From the NCBI RefSeq assembly GCF_010435965.1, contig NZ_JAAGAA010000008.1, positions 1-61,293 on the forward strand: 61,293 nt of DNA. Direction: 5' to 3'. This DNA comes from Crenobacter caeni. Lineage in GTDB: Bacteria > Pseudomonadota > Gammaproteobacteria > Burkholderiales > Chromobacteriaceae. Positions within the stretch are counted from its first letter, which is position 1. Each line of letters starts with the position of its first letter. The position numbers were made by a program, and so were the translations under genes. Below the pieces are notes generated by a model. The model was not told where the DNA came from, made no database searches, and was given only the letters and a program-made list of their open reading frames with translations. This document shows, one piece after another, positions 1 to 9,581 of the stretch.

Positions 1-114
1 CGGCCCCCGCCCTGGGGGGGGGCGTGGGGGGCGGGCCCCGCGGCCAAGGGCGCGTCGACGACCAGCGGGGCGCCGGTGGTGGCGCCCAAGAAGAAGCGCT
101 TCATTTTCGGCTGA
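1..114 (+). CDS. C-terminal end of an unidentified upstream protein (partial)
   Basis: Frame 1 is open from the first base and ends in TGA at 112-114. It encodes a Pro/Gly/Ala-rich tail that finishes in VAPKKKRFIFG, a basic and hydrophobic C-terminus. The stop lies 22 nt before the next gene, in the same direction, so this is probably the preceding member of the polysaccharide operon. Such linker-rich tails occur on chain-length determinant and tyrosine-kinase components of these operons, but 37 residues cannot identify the protein. The first 50 bases are extremely G-rich and may contain base-calling errors. Confidence 0.5.
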   Translation, partial: RPPPWGGAWGAGPAAKGASTTSGAPVVAPKKKRFIFG

Positions 115-136
115 AGAGATACGGCGAGGGGTGGGT

Positions 137-1060
137 ATGGACAGGTTACTGTTTGGTGACAACCAGTTCTTCGGCATCAACCATATGTCCGAAGAGAAGG
201 CGCGCGCGCAGAGCATGCGCTTTCAGGAAATTTCCGCGGTGATCGACGTGCTCGACTGCGCGTTCGACCAGGGTATCCGCACCTTCATGTGCACGACGCA
301 TGACCGGATCGCCCAGGTGGCCGGGCATATGCGGGCCAACCCGAGCCGCTACGCAAGCTACCAGTTCTATCCGTGCATGCCTTACGCACACAAGTATGCG
401 AATGCGGTCACCGAAGACGGCATGGTCGGCGCCATCCGGCGCTTCTTGCCTAGCGAAGGGCTGTTGAACGCTGCCTTGCGTGGCGGCAAGTCGCTGGCGA
501 CCAAAGACATCGAGGGCATCACCACGCTGTTGATCGACTCCGAGATGAAGATGTTCGAGGGCCTGAATACGCCGGTGGTCTTCCTTCAGAACGTGGTGGT
601 CGACCTCTTGCTCGGGCTGGGCTTTAAGGACGCCTTCCGGGTATTTTCCCAGCATGTGAGGAAGCGTTACGGGGCCGAGCCGGGCTTTATCACCATGAAC
701 CTTCCGGCCTTGCTGCCGGTCTTGCGCGAAGCCGGCGTCGAGAACCCGATCGTCTGCTCCAACATCAACAAGATCGGTTTTCGTATGTGCGGCGGTGTCG
801 ACGAGTACGAGCGCTTGCTGCGCGGCGGCGGGTTCAGGGCGGTCGCGATGTCGGTTTTCGCGTCAGGTGCGATCCCCGCCGAAGAGGCGATCCGCTGGCT
901 GGGCCAATTGCCGAACGTCGAATCCATGGTGTTCGGAGCCTCTTCCGCCACGAACATTCGCTCGACGCGGGACTTGGTCGAGCGGCTGATGCCGGCTACG
1001 GCCATGTCGCCCATTGTCAGTGCGGCACCCCAGCAGCCCCTGGTCCGCATGGGGGGGTGA
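137..1060 (+). CDS. TIM-barrel-like protein of an exopolysaccharide cluster
   Basis: 307 residues with no signal peptide or membrane segment, so probably cytoplasmic. The start at ATG 137 is preferred over GTG 131 because GAGGGG at 125-130 then sits at normal spacing. The protein begins with LLFGDNQFFGINH and ends with a VFGASSATNIRST motif, which resembles the C-terminal cofactor/phosphate loop of aldo-keto reductase-like barrels. The catalytic tetrad of true aldo-keto reductases is not evident. It lies 1 nt upstream of a glycosyltransferase gene and is probably co-transcribed with it. A role in sugar-precursor metabolism is an inference from this position only; the exact reaction is unknown. 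Confidence 0.7.
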   Translation: MDRLLFGDNQFFGINHMSEEKARAQSMRFQEISAVIDVLDCAFDQGIRTFMCTTHDRIAQVAGHMRANPSRYASYQFYPCMPYAHKYANAVTEDGMVGAIRRFLPSEGLLNAALRGGKSLATKDIEGITTLLIDSEMKMFEGLNTPVVFLQNVVVDLLLGLGFKDAFRVFSQHVRKRYGAEPGFITMNLPALLPVLREAGVENPIVCSNINKIGFRMCGGVDEYERLLRGGGFRAVAMSVFASGAIPAEEAIRWLGQLPNVESMVFGASSATNIRSTRDLVERLMPATAMSPIVSAAPQQPLVRMGG

Positions 1061-1061
1061 C

Positions 1062-2189
1062 ATGATCAAGGTGCTGGCGATCTACCCGGCGTTCGACTGG
1101 CGCTTGAACGAGATGGCGATGGTCTGGCAGCAACTGTGCCAAAGCGGGCAGGTGAAGTGCACGGTGTTTGCGTCCCGTAAGGATCGCCTCAAAGGCCATG
1201 TTGCCGCACTTGAGCACGAGCGAGGCAAAAACCTCGAAGTGTTCCGGCTGGACGCGCCGCTGACTTCGCAGGCGGCCATAGACAGGATGCTCGCATCGGC
1301 CGATCGGGAGCGGCCAGACCTGATCTTTTGTGCGACTTCGCTGAACATGCATGCGGCACGGCAAGTCAGGCAGCGGTTCTCGGTGCCCATCCTGCTGCAT
1401 GACGAATTCTTGTCAGACGAGCAACTGCCGTTGCCACGCCGCCAGTATCTGGGCGTCGAGGCGTTGCGGCCACTTGCGATCTGGCTACGCGCGCGGCGCG
1501 TCATGGCGGGAACCGACGGCATGGCCTGTTCGAACCCCAAGGAGTTCGATCGAAAATTCCGGCATCCCTTGGGCGGGCAGGTGTTCTACCTGCCGTGGCC
1601 TCACCCGGCGCCGCCGGATGCCAGGCCGGTACCCGAACGGGATCCGGCGCTCGGCATTTATATCGGCTCGATCAGCAAGCCCAAGGGCGCGGCCAACCTC
1701 GAACGCCATGTCAGCGCCTTGCTGGCGGCCGACCCGCACATCCGGGTACGGATCATCGGCCCGGCGACCGACCGGCTAGGCGAAGACGCCCTGCGTGCCT
1801 TGCGGGAAGCCTGGCCGGACCGGGTCAGCTACCTGAAGTCCTGTAGCCGCAGCGACGCCATGCAGCAGCTTGCCTCGGCCTATTTCGTATTCTCGTCGGG
1901 AGTTTCCAGCAACTGGGGGTTGATCGGCGACGCATGGAACGCCGGGACACCTGTGCTCTCGCCCAGCGCACACTACGACCTGGAAGACGGTGAAAACTGC
2001 CTGGTCTGCCGCGAGGCTGAGGACTTTGTCGAGGCGGTAAAGTGCCTGCGTGACGACGGGATGCTGTGGCGCAGGCTCTCGCTAGGTGGCCGTAGGACGG
2101 TGCGTGAACTGCACAGCGTGGCCGGCGTGGCTGAACGCTTGCTGGCGGGTTTGCACGGCACGCTGGGGCAGCGCGCGCGCGAGCAATAG
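1062..2189 (+). CDS. Glycosyltransferase family 4-like protein
   Basis: 375 residues. ATG 1062 follows the upstream stop by one base, behind a G-rich ribosome site. The N-terminus (MIKVLAIYPAFDW) looks like the first beta-strand of a GT-B fold. The C-terminal half has the expected donor-binding landmarks: IGSISKPKGAANL, a VRIIGPATD strand, and a late block (SSNWGLIGDAWNAGTPVLS) at the position of the GT4 EX7E loop, although the second Glu is not obvious. It is predicted to transfer an activated sugar during assembly of the exopolysaccharide repeat unit at the inner face of the membrane. Donor and acceptor cannot be read from sequence. The neighbouring gene is the flippase, one base downstream. 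Confidence 0.8.
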   Translation: MIKVLAIYPAFDWRLNEMAMVWQQLCQSGQVKCTVFASRKDRLKGHVAALEHERGKNLEVFRLDAPLTSQAAIDRMLASADRERPDLIFCATSLNMHAARQVRQRFSVPILLHDEFLSDEQLPLPRRQYLGVEALRPLAIWLRARRVMAGTDGMACSNPKEFDRKFRHPLGGQVFYLPWPHPAPPDARPVPERDPALGIYIGSISKPKGAANLERHVSALLAADPHIRVRIIGPATDRLGEDALRALREAWPDRVSYLKSCSRSDAMQQLASAYFVFSSGVSSNWGLIGDAWNAGTPVLSPSAHYDLEDGENCLVCREAEDFVEAVKCLRDDGMLWRRLSLGGRRTVRELHSVAGVAERLLAGLHGTLGQRAREQ

Positions 2190-2190
2190 C

Positions 2191-3720
2191 ATGCCCCAGT
2201 TTTATTCGGCGGACGTCCTCAAGCGGAATGCCTGGCACTTTGCCGGTGGCAAGTTGCTCTCCGCCGCGCTCACCTTCCTGCTGCTGATGGTGATGGTGCG
2301 CGCGCTGAGCCTGTCCGAGTATGGGGCCTACGTCGCCATGATCGCGTCGATGGAGCTGATGTTGAGCCTCGCTGACATGGGCATGCACGGTGCCGGCTAC
2401 CGCTACCTGCCCGAGTTCGTCCTGCATGCACCGGACCGGGCCCTGGGACGGTTCCTGCGCCGGCAAATCAGCCAGTACGCGGCCAATATCCTGCTGCTCT
2501 CCCTACTGGTGGCAGCTTTCATCGGCTGGGTGACCGAGTGGCTGGGGCTGGCCGAGTACCGGCAGGCGTTTGCCTGGCTGCTGCTCTTGATGCTGGTGGA
2601 GGGCGTGTGCCGGCTGATCCGTGACCAGACCTTCAGCATCCTCATGCGGCAAAGCGATAGCAGGGTCGCCTTGCTGCTTAAACTGCTGACCCAGCTTGCC
2701 GGCCTGTTGATCCTGTGGGGACTAGGGCAGGTCTCATTGCTGCATGTGATCTGGGTCGAAATCCTTGCGTCGTCGCTGGCGCTGGTCTGGTCTTTGTACT
2801 GCCTGCGCCGGTTCCTGAGCCAACGCGCTACCGGCGCCCGGCAGAACTGGCGTGAGCCTGGCTGGGGCAGGATGTGGAGCGCGGGTGTCAACCTGTACTT
2901 CTCGACGCTGGTGACCCAGGCCAGCGGCGTGACCGTACTGACCGTGCTGTTGCAAAAGGTGATGGGTCCGGAGGCGGCCGGGCTGTTCGGCTTTATCAAG
3001 AACCTAGTGGAAATGGTCGCCCGCTACCTGCCTGCGACGCTGTTTTTTTCGATCCTGCAGCCGAAGCTGGTGGCCAGCGGGCTGAACTCGAAGTCCGGGC
3101 TTTCGTCTGTGGTGAATCTGGCGGGGAAGATCAACCTGTTCGTGCTGCTGCCTTTGCTCGTGCTGGCGCTGGTGTTGGGCGACCCGGTTGTCCTTTACTT
3201 GTCAGGGGGAGAGGTCAAAGGGACTGGGCCCTTGCTGTTCGGCTTGATGCTGTTCCTGCTGCCGTTTTCGCAGCGGCAACTGCTCGAGACCGTCGCGATG
3301 GTCAACGACGAAGGCCGGCTGTGCTTTTACGCGTCTTGGCCGACGCTTCTGGGGCTGGCTGTATTCTGGCTGTGCAACGAACTGGGGCTTGGCATCTGGT
3401 CGACCGTGGCGGCCATCCTGTATTCGAATTATGTTTTTGTCGGCCTGCTGACGCTCATGCTGACGCTCAGGAAGCGTTTCTTGTTTGACGCACCGGGTTA
3501 TCTGCGCATGCTGGCGTCCGCCGTGTTCGCCTATTTCATGTCTGCTCCGTTTGCCGGGGCGGGGGTGTGGCACATCGTCGTGACGGCGCTTGTTTCGTTT
3601 ACAGGTTTTGCCTTGTCCTGCCTGCTTTGCAGGGCCTTCAGCGATGATGAACTTGCCCTTTTCAACGGATTGGTCGGGCGCAGCGTTTTTCGCTTGCGTG
3701 CAAAACCGGGAGGCCGCTGA
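2191..3720 (+). CDS. Wzx-type oligosaccharide flippase / polysaccharide biosynthesis membrane protein
   Basis: 509 residues, very hydrophobic, with about 12-14 predicted membrane segments and short charged loops, as in the MATE/MOP-type polysaccharide exporters. The N-terminus (NAWHFAGGKLLSAALTFLLLM, then EYGAYVAMIA) is typical of this superfamily. ATG 2191 is one base after the glycosyltransferase stop. It would translocate lipid-linked repeat units across the inner membrane for polymerisation. No Wzy polymerase is visible in the window, so the cluster probably continues to the left. The substrate is unknown. Confidence 0.85.
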   Translation: MPQFYSADVLKRNAWHFAGGKLLSAALTFLLLMVMVRALSLSEYGAYVAMIASMELMLSLADMGMHGAGYRYLPEFVLHAPDRALGRFLRRQISQYAANILLLSLLVAAFIGWVTEWLGLAEYRQAFAWLLLLMLVEGVCRLIRDQTFSILMRQSDSRVALLLKLLTQLAGLLILWGLGQVSLLHVIWVEILASSLALVWSLYCLRRFLSQRATGARQNWREPGWGRMWSAGVNLYFSTLVTQASGVTVLTVLLQKVMGPEAAGLFGFIKNLVEMVARYLPATLFFSILQPKLVASGLNSKSGLSSVVNLAGKINLFVLLPLLVLALVLGDPVVLYLSGGEVKGTGPLLFGLMLFLLPFSQRQLLETVAMVNDEGRLCFYASWPTLLGLAVFWLCNELGLGIWSTVAAILYSNYVFVGLLTLMLTLRKRFLFDAPGYLRMLASAVFAYFMSAPFAGAGVWHIVVTALVSFTGFALSCLLCRAFSDDELALFNGLVGRSVFRLRAKPGGR

Positions 3721-3745
3721 CCTCCCGACTTTTATTCCAAGCTGT

Positions 3746-4828
3746 CTACGAAAGCTCGACCAGCCTTGCCGTCTTGAAGTAGATGAACCTGTCGTAAGGT
3801 AGCGGGTTGGTGTTTGCAAACAGGTACATGCCGATCGACCAGTTATACGGCGACGTTGCACCCGTCTGCGTGGTCTGCATTTGCTTGTTGAAAACCACCT
3901 TGCCGTTGACAGTGATCTTGAAGAAGCCGCGGCCGCCTTGAGCCGGCGTGCGCTCGTCCAGATACGCCTCGATGCGCACGTCTTGCTCCTGGTTCGGGTC
4001 AACGCCCGGGTACAGCGCGATATTGTTGCCGCCAAGGTCGGGGTTCACGCGTTCCGCGAAACTCAGCCTGAGTTTTCCTGCGTTGTCCGGGTCGGTATCG
4101 ACCGCCATCAGCAGCGGCGGCCCGAAGCCATAGGTCTTGAATTGCCAGATGGTCGCCGGTGATTCGCTCACCGGTGCCATATGCCACGGGGTGGACGTCG
4201 TGCGGCCGCCAAACTTGAACTTCATCTGCCATTCAAAATGCTTGCGGGTCGGGATCGGAAATGCGTTGACTTGGGTGCGCAGTTTCTCCTCGACAATCCC
4301 GTCTCCGGCTTTTACTCCGATTGCCGTATAACCGTCCTGTTTGAAAACCCGGCCGCTGACGCCCGCGTCGGTGAGGCTATGCCCCATTACATGCTCGGCA
4401 CTCCCGGTCGCGGAGTTCCAGACGTTGATCGTCGCGATGTCTGAACGGCCGATTTCAGGATTGAAGAACGGAATGTTCCCACTGAAATCATGCGTGTTTT
4501 TATGCGCGCCAAGATCCACTGAAACATTTGTCGTACCGACTGCCGGCGCATAAGGCGCGTAGGCGACGAAAGTATTGCCCGTCATCGGCGGCAGCGTTTC
4601 CGGCGGCGTAGGTTCCTCGCCACCGCTGCCGGATTCTCCGCTACCGCCCGCGTCCGGATAGGTGCCTCCGGTTTCAGGGTTGCTACCACCACCGTCGGGC
4701 GTGCTCGTGGTAGGCGGGGAAGCGTTCCCACTGTCATTCGGGCCGGACGCCCCGGCTGCACCACCTCCTCCACAGGCGGCCACTGCGAACGATAACAACA
4801 TTGCCAGCAATAAATTCTTAGACTGCAT
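3746..4828 (-). CDS. Lipoprotein with heparin-lyase-like (PL-type, concanavalin-like) domain
   Basis: 360 residues from ATG 4828; in-frame ATGs also occur at 4834 and 4837. A lipoprotein signal peptide (MQSKNLLLAMLLSFAVAAC) ends in a VAAC lipobox and is followed by a Gly/Ser/Pro-rich linker of about 80 residues. The C-terminal half resembles the polysaccharide lyase family of heparin lyase-like proteins: an FEWQMKFKF strand, a WQFKTYGFGPPLLMAV block and ITVNGKVVF near the end. In EPS loci such proteins often trim or release the polymer outside the inner membrane. It lies between plus-strand EPS genes but is transcribed the other way, so it has its own promoter, probably in the AT-rich 4900-4970 region. 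Catalytic residues were not identified with confidence. Confidence 0.7.
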   Translation of the reverse strand: MQSKNLLLAMLLSFAVAACGGGGAAGASGPNDSGNASPPTTSTPDGGGSNPETGGTYPDAGGSGESGSGGEEPTPPETLPPMTGNTFVAYAPYAPAVGTTNVSVDLGAHKNTHDFSGNIPFFNPEIGRSDIATINVWNSATGSAEHVMGHSLTDAGVSGRVFKQDGYTAIGVKAGDGIVEEKLRTQVNAFPIPTRKHFEWQMKFKFGGRTTSTPWHMAPVSESPATIWQFKTYGFGPPLLMAVDTDPDNAGKLRLSFAERVNPDLGGNNIALYPGVDPNQEQDVRIEAYLDERTPAQGGRGFFKITVNGKVVFNKQMQTTQTGATSPYNWSIGMYLFANTNPLPYDRFIYFKTARLVELS

Positions 4829-5228
4829 CCACATCATTCCTGCACCCGGACGCGACGGCCCGCTGCGCATAAGTAGCTAGAAGGCATGCACTATCGCGGA
4901 TGCTGTCCTAGGTGTAAACCATTGAAAGGCTTTGATTTTATTTATGTTTTTGTTGTTAATCGCCGTAAGTCGAGCGGACGTCCTTGTCGGATAGGGGTTC
5001 ATGACATAGGGTTTTACGAAGGGGTGGATCAATAAAACCCATAGTGGGTTGTCTTGGATTGAAATAAACCCGGAGTGGTTGCTACGTGGCGCGCTTGCGC
5101 TGCGCGCTCATGCGGGGTGGGTTTCCTGCTGCTCGCGGGTAGACCGGCAGGCAGACTGGCTGGCTTCTTTCGGTGCTTGGCTTGATCCGGGCGCCGTAAT
5201 CACAGGCATGGATTTGAGAGGGAGTGCG
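4829..5228. other. Divergent intergenic region, AT-rich, no gene seen
   Basis: About 400 bases between the minus-strand lyase-like gene and the plus-strand sugar dehydrogenase. The stretch 4915-4965 is strongly AT-rich against a GC-rich background and is the likely promoter area for one or both genes. A short inverted repeat (AAACCC, 5-nt loop, GGGTTG) lies near 5035-5050. The reading frame open upstream of 5229 is unlikely to be used, because the dehydrogenase has its ribosome site at 5217-5225. Confidence 0.4.
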
Positions 5229-6509
5229 ATGGAAACGGTCGCCGTAGTCGGTTTGGGGTATGTCGGCTTGCCTCTGGTGATTGCTTTCGGGCAGACGAGG
5301 CGCACCATCGGCTTTGATGTGCTGTCCGACAAGGTCATGAGTTGCCGGGCGGGGCAGGACCCGTCCAGGGAGTTATCCGACGAGGAAATGGCCTCGGCAG
5401 GGCTTGCCGAGTATACGTCCGATCCGGCCATGCTTGCCGAGGCCGACTTCATCATCGTCGCGGTGCCGACTCCGGTGGACGCCGCCCGCATTCCGGACTT
5501 GAACCCGTTGCTCTTGGCGAGTAGGGCAGTCGGTCGTCACATGAAGCCCGGTTGTATCGTGATTTACGAGTCGACCGTCTATCCGGGCGCGACCGAAGAA
5601 GTCTGCATTCCCGAGCTTGAAAAGGCGTCCGGCTTGCGTTGGTTGCAGGATTTCCATGTCGGCTATTCCCCGGAACGGATCAATCCTGGCGACAAGGACC
5701 ACCGCTTGCACAACGTGATCAAGGTCGTGTCGGGGGATGACGGGCCGACCCTGGACAGGGTGGCCGCCTTGTACGAATCGATCGTCGAGCCGGGGGTTCA
5801 CCGTTGCAGTTCGATCAAGACGGCGGAGGCGTGCAAGGTGATCGAAAACACGCAGCGGGACCTGAACATCGCCTTCATGAACGAGCTGTCGATTATTTTT
5901 GGCAAGATCGGGATTGATACGGCCGAAGTGCTGCGTGCCGCCGGCACCAAGTGGAATTTTCTGCGCTTCAGCCCCGGCTTGGTCGGCGGGCACTGCATCG
6001 GGGTGGATCCCTATTACCTGACGCACAAGGCGGAAATGCTCGGCTACCACCCCCAGATCATTCTCGCCGGCCGTCGTATCAATGACGGCATGGGCAAATA
6101 TATCGTGGAGCAATCGGTCAAGCGGCTGATCGCGGCAGGGTTCCCCGTGAAGGGCGCGCGGGCGTTGGTGCTGGGGGCGACTTTCAAGGAAAACTGTTCC
6201 GACATCCGCAATTCCAAGGTGTTCGACATCGTCAGCGAACTTGAAAGTTACGGAGTCGACGTGAAGGTGGTGGATCCCTTGGCCGACCCGCATGAGGTGA
6301 TCCGCGAGTACCGCGTCGAAACCTGCCGGTGGTCGGACGTTCCGCAAGTCCAGTTGCTGGTGGCCGCAGTGGCGCACCGGGAGTTTCTCTCCTTGGGCGC
6401 GGCGGACTTCTCCCAAAAGCTGGTGCATGGCGGGGTCTTCGTCGACGTTAAATCCGTTTTTGACCCCGCCATGCTCGGCGACGCCGGTTTTTCCGTGTGG
6501 CGCTTGTAA
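5229..6509 (+). CDS. tviB: UDP-N-acetylglucosamine/hexosamine C-6 dehydrogenase, TviB/WbpO type
   Basis: 426 residues, the usual family length. The start is ATG 5229, behind GAGAGGGAG. It oxidises C6 of a UDP-N-acetyl-hexosamine to the uronic acid in two NAD-dependent steps. An N-terminal Rossmann motif (VVGLGYVGLPL) is followed by a VPTPVDAARIPDL loop, STVYPGATEE, YSPERINPGDK and KVIENTQRDLNIAFMNEL. The catalytic cysteine lies in GGHCIGVDPYYLTH, and the C-terminal domain has GATFKENCSDIRNSKV. The whole series matches TviB closely. The product would be an acidic building block of the local exopolysaccharide. The gene is followed by asnB, which could amidate a uronic acid. Confidence 0.9.
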   Translation: METVAVVGLGYVGLPLVIAFGQTRRTIGFDVLSDKVMSCRAGQDPSRELSDEEMASAGLAEYTSDPAMLAEADFIIVAVPTPVDAARIPDLNPLLLASRAVGRHMKPGCIVIYESTVYPGATEEVCIPELEKASGLRWLQDFHVGYSPERINPGDKDHRLHNVIKVVSGDDGPTLDRVAALYESIVEPGVHRCSSIKTAEACKVIENTQRDLNIAFMNELSIIFGKIGIDTAEVLRAAGTKWNFLRFSPGLVGGHCIGVDPYYLTHKAEMLGYHPQIILAGRRINDGMGKYIVEQSVKRLIAAGFPVKGARALVLGATFKENCSDIRNSKVFDIVSELESYGVDVKVVDPLADPHEVIREYRVETCRWSDVPQVQLLVAAVAHREFLSLGAADFSQKLVHGGVFVDVKSVFDPAMLGDAGFSVWRL

Positions 6510-6570
6510 GGCGATGTGACCGGCTCATCTTTGGTTGCCCCCTCTACGCGAGATGGGAGCAGGAGGACGT

Positions 6571-8547
6571 ATGTGTGGAATTGTCGGCTTCACCCAGCCG
6601 GAGTGCCTGTCCCCTGATAGTACGGCGGCCATTCGGGGCATGGTTCAGGCGCTGGATCACCGGGGCCCGGACGATTCCGGCGTATGGATGGATGCCGATG
6701 CAGGAGTTGCCTTCGGCCACGCCCGGCTGTCCATCCTGGACTTGTCGCCCGCCGGTCACCAGCCCATGGTTTCGGCCGCAGGGCGCTACGTCATCGTCTT
6801 CAACGGTGAAATTTACAACCACCTCGAACTGAGGACGCGGCTGGCAGGCTGCGGCTTTGTCTGGCGCGGCCATTCCGATACCGAGACGTTGCTCGCGTGT
6901 TTTGAAGCTTGGGGCGTGGAGGCCACGCTGCGCGAATGCGTCGGCATGTTTGCGCTGGCGCTATGGGACCGGCAGACACGTTCACTGGTACTCGCACGGG
7001 ACCGCTTCGGCGAGAAACCCCTCTACTACGGTTGGAACGGACGGCGGTTCTTTTTTGCGTCGGAACTGAAGGCCATCGAAGCGCACCCGTCGTTTTCGGC
7101 GCCGGTCAACCGAGATGCCTTGGCCCTGATGATGCGCTTCGGGCATGTGCCGGCGCCCTTCTCGATCTATCAGGGGATATCAAAACTAGGATCGGGCTGC
7201 TCGCTGACCATCCCGTACGCCTGCACGTCCGACGACGCCCGTTCGATCCAGCCGCTCCCCTACTGGTCGCTCGAGGCGGTCAGCGAGTCCGGCCGGCGCG
7301 CGCCCTTTGCCGGGACGGACGAACAGGCTATCGACTTGCTCGCGCAGACCCTGTCCGAGGCAGTGCGTGGTCAGCAACTGGCGGATGTACCCGTCGGCGC
7401 CTTCTTGTCGGGTGGCATCGATTCGTCGCTGGTCGTGGCGCTGATGCAGTCTCAGAGCAGCCAGCCGGTCAGGACGTTCACCATCGGTTTTGACGAGGCT
7501 GCGTTTGACGAAGCTGCCCACGCCCGCGCGATCGCCTCTCACCTGGGTACCCAGCACACCGAGCTTAGGGTCAAGCCTGAAGACGCATTGCGGCTGATCC
7601 CAGCGCTGCCGCAGATCTACGACGAGCCTTTTGCCGACCCCTCCCAGATTCCGACCTACCTTGTCGCCCAACTTGCCCGTGCGCATGTCACCGTTGCGCT
7701 CTCCGGCGACGGTGGGGACGAACTGTTTGCCGGCTACAACCGCTACCCGTGGGCACAGAAGGTGAACCGGCGTTTGCAGTGGTTGCCTGGCCCGATGCGA
7801 GGGGTGGTCTCCAGCGGGATGGTGGGCGTGCCTGTCGGGGGCTGGGATGCCATGAACAAGTGGCTCTCTCCTTTGCTGCCGGCGTCCATGCGGATGGTCC
7901 ATCTAGGGGACAAGATGCACAAGCTCGCCGACGCATTGGAGGCACGCTCGTCCGCCGAACTCTATCGGGGCGTGATGTCCTTGTGGAAGTCGCCCGGCCA
8001 ACTGGTGCTGGGCAGCCGGGAGCCCCTGGTGCTAATCGACCGGGAGCAAACCGGTCTGCCAGGCCTGTCTTTCGCCGAATGGATGATGCTGGTGGATGCC
8101 CAGGCTTCGTTGCAGGACGACATGCTGGTCAAGGTCGACCGTGCGGCCATGGCGGTCAGTCTGGAGACGCGGGTCCCTCTGCTGGATCACCGTGTGGCGG
8201 AGCTTGCGTGGCGCCTGCCGATGTCGATGAAGATCCGTGACGGCAAGGGCAAGTGGATCTTGCGGCAACTTTTGTACCGGCATGTTCCGCAAGCGCTGGT
8301 CGATCGTCCCAAACAGGGTTTCAGCGTGCCGGTTGGTGAGTGGCTGAAGGGGCCGCTACGTGAATGGGCGGAGAGTTTGCTGGATGAGCACAGGCTGCGT
8401 GCAGAGGGCTATTTCGACGCTGGTCGGGTCCGTTCCGCCTGGCTTGAGCACCTGAGCGGCCGTCGGCACTGGCCGCTGCAATTATGGTGCGTGCTGATGT
8501 TCCAGTTGTGGCTGTCGAGCCGCACCGGCAGCGTTCATGCCGATTGA
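6571..8547 (+). CDS. asnB: Asparagine synthase (glutamine-hydrolysing), EPS-cluster type
   Basis: 658 residues. ATG 6571 is preceded by a strong AGGAGG. The N-terminus MCGIVGF gives the Cys2 nucleophile of the class II glutaminase domain (about 1-220), with RGPDDSG and FNGEIYN motifs. The synthetase domain has the SGGIDSS PP-loop near residue 275 and SGDGGDELFAGYNRY. AsnB-like enzymes are common in polysaccharide loci, where they probably amidate a sugar carboxylate rather than make asparagine. The adjacent uronic-acid-forming dehydrogenase supports that reading. It forms a unit with the dehydrogenase and the downstream EpsD gene. Confidence 0.9.
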   Translation: MCGIVGFTQPECLSPDSTAAIRGMVQALDHRGPDDSGVWMDADAGVAFGHARLSILDLSPAGHQPMVSAAGRYVIVFNGEIYNHLELRTRLAGCGFVWRGHSDTETLLACFEAWGVEATLRECVGMFALALWDRQTRSLVLARDRFGEKPLYYGWNGRRFFFASELKAIEAHPSFSAPVNRDALALMMRFGHVPAPFSIYQGISKLGSGCSLTIPYACTSDDARSIQPLPYWSLEAVSESGRRAPFAGTDEQAIDLLAQTLSEAVRGQQLADVPVGAFLSGGIDSSLVVALMQSQSSQPVRTFTIGFDEAAFDEAAHARAIASHLGTQHTELRVKPEDALRLIPALPQIYDEPFADPSQIPTYLVAQLARAHVTVALSGDGGDELFAGYNRYPWAQKVNRRLQWLPGPMRGVVSSGMVGVPVGGWDAMNKWLSPLLPASMRMVHLGDKMHKLADALEARSSAELYRGVMSLWKSPGQLVLGSREPLVLIDREQTGLPGLSFAEWMMLVDAQASLQDDMLVKVDRAAMAVSLETRVPLLDHRVAELAWRLPMSMKIRDGKGKWILRQLLYRHVPQALVDRPKQGFSVPVGEWLKGPLREWAESLLDEHRLRAEGYFDAGRVRSAWLEHLSGRRHWPLQLWCVLMFQLWLSSRTGSVHAD

Positions 8548-8575
8548 ACCCACTTGTGATGGAGATGAACGATCA

Positions 8576-9442
8576 ATGAAGAAAATGCGATTGAGAGGGA
8601 GTCTGCTGGCCCTGTCGGTGGTGCTGGCGCTGGCTGGCTGCGGAGAAAAAAAGGCACCAGCCTCGCAAGTCGCCGCCCGGGTTGGCGAGACGGAGTTGAC
8701 CGTCCACCAGCTCAACGCGGCGATGCCAACCCTGTCAGCGGGGCTGGCGGGCGAGGGCGAGGATGTTCAGAAGGCGGTGCTCAAGCGTATGGTCGAGCGG
8801 GAGTTGCTGGTGCAGCGCGCGCTAACAGACAAGCTCGACCAGGATCCGAAAATCATGCTCGCGCTCGACAATGCCCGTCAGGACATCCTGGCCAAGGCGT
8901 GGCTGGACACGCAGGTGGCGCAGCTGGCCCGGCCGACGCCCGAACAGGTCGCCCGCTACTACGCGGACAATCCGGCACTGTTTGCCCAGCGCAAACTTTA
9001 CCAGTTGCAGAAACTGACGCTGGAAAACCGCAAGGGCGTGGCCGAGGAGGTGGATCGCCTGCTTGCCGGCGGCGGCAGCCTGCAGTCACTTGCGCAGTGG
9101 GCGTCGGAACACAAGCTGCCGTTCAACGCGGAGGCCGGCACCGTCGCCGCCGAACAGGTGCCGCTGGGGGTGCTGGAGAAGCTGGCCGCGCTTGCGCCCG
9201 GCCAGTCGCTGACCCTGGCCGAGGGTAACAGGGTGGTTGTGTTGAGGGTGGCCGGTGTCGAGCAGGCGCCGCGCGCAGAGGCACAGGCGGCCGGCGAGAT
9301 CGAGCAGTTCCTGCTCTCGCGTGAGCGGCAGCAACAGGTTTCCCGCTTGCTGGCGCAGCTGAAAAAGGACTCGCCAGTCGAGTACACGCTATTTCCGGAA
9401 CTGGGCGGCACCCTGGCGTCGGCACCCGGCGCGGCCCGTTGA
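8576..9442 (+). CDS. epsD: EpsD-type peptidyl-prolyl cis-trans isomerase lipoprotein
   Basis: 288 residues from ATG 8576. A lipoprotein signal (LLALSVVLALAGC) with an LAGC lipobox is followed by VAARVGETELTVHQLNAAMP, a SurA/PpiC-like N-terminal chaperone segment. A helical region and a divergent parvulin-like segment come next. EpsD-family proteins are found in methanolan-type EPS operons, where they probably assist folding of secretion components in the periplasm. It lies 28 nt after asnB and closes the EPS run, since rpoS follows after a 230-nt AT-rich gap. Assignment rests on lipoprotein architecture, N-terminal motif and neighbourhood. Confidence 0.75.
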   Translation: MKKMRLRGSLLALSVVLALAGCGEKKAPASQVAARVGETELTVHQLNAAMPTLSAGLAGEGEDVQKAVLKRMVERELLVQRALTDKLDQDPKIMLALDNARQDILAKAWLDTQVAQLARPTPEQVARYYADNPALFAQRKLYQLQKLTLENRKGVAEEVDRLLAGGGSLQSLAQWASEHKLPFNAEAGTVAAEQVPLGVLEKLAALAPGQSLTLAEGNRVVVLRVAGVEQAPRAEAQAAGEIEQFLLSRERQQQVSRLLAQLKKDSPVEYTLFPELGGTLASAPGAAR

Positions 9443-9581
9443 ACGTTGTGGCTGTTGGATACGGGCAACGGCGGTACTGCAGGAACGGGCAGTTTTAGCC
9501 TTGAAATCAAAGTGGATTAGTATTTGTGTTACTGTTTCGTAAATGACTAAACTCAGTTCGATTGATGTTTGATTTATTTTG

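Noticed and set aside
5049-5228. N-terminal extension of the UDP-sugar dehydrogenase
   Set aside because: The extension has no homology. A strong ribosome site and the Rossmann start point to ATG 5229.
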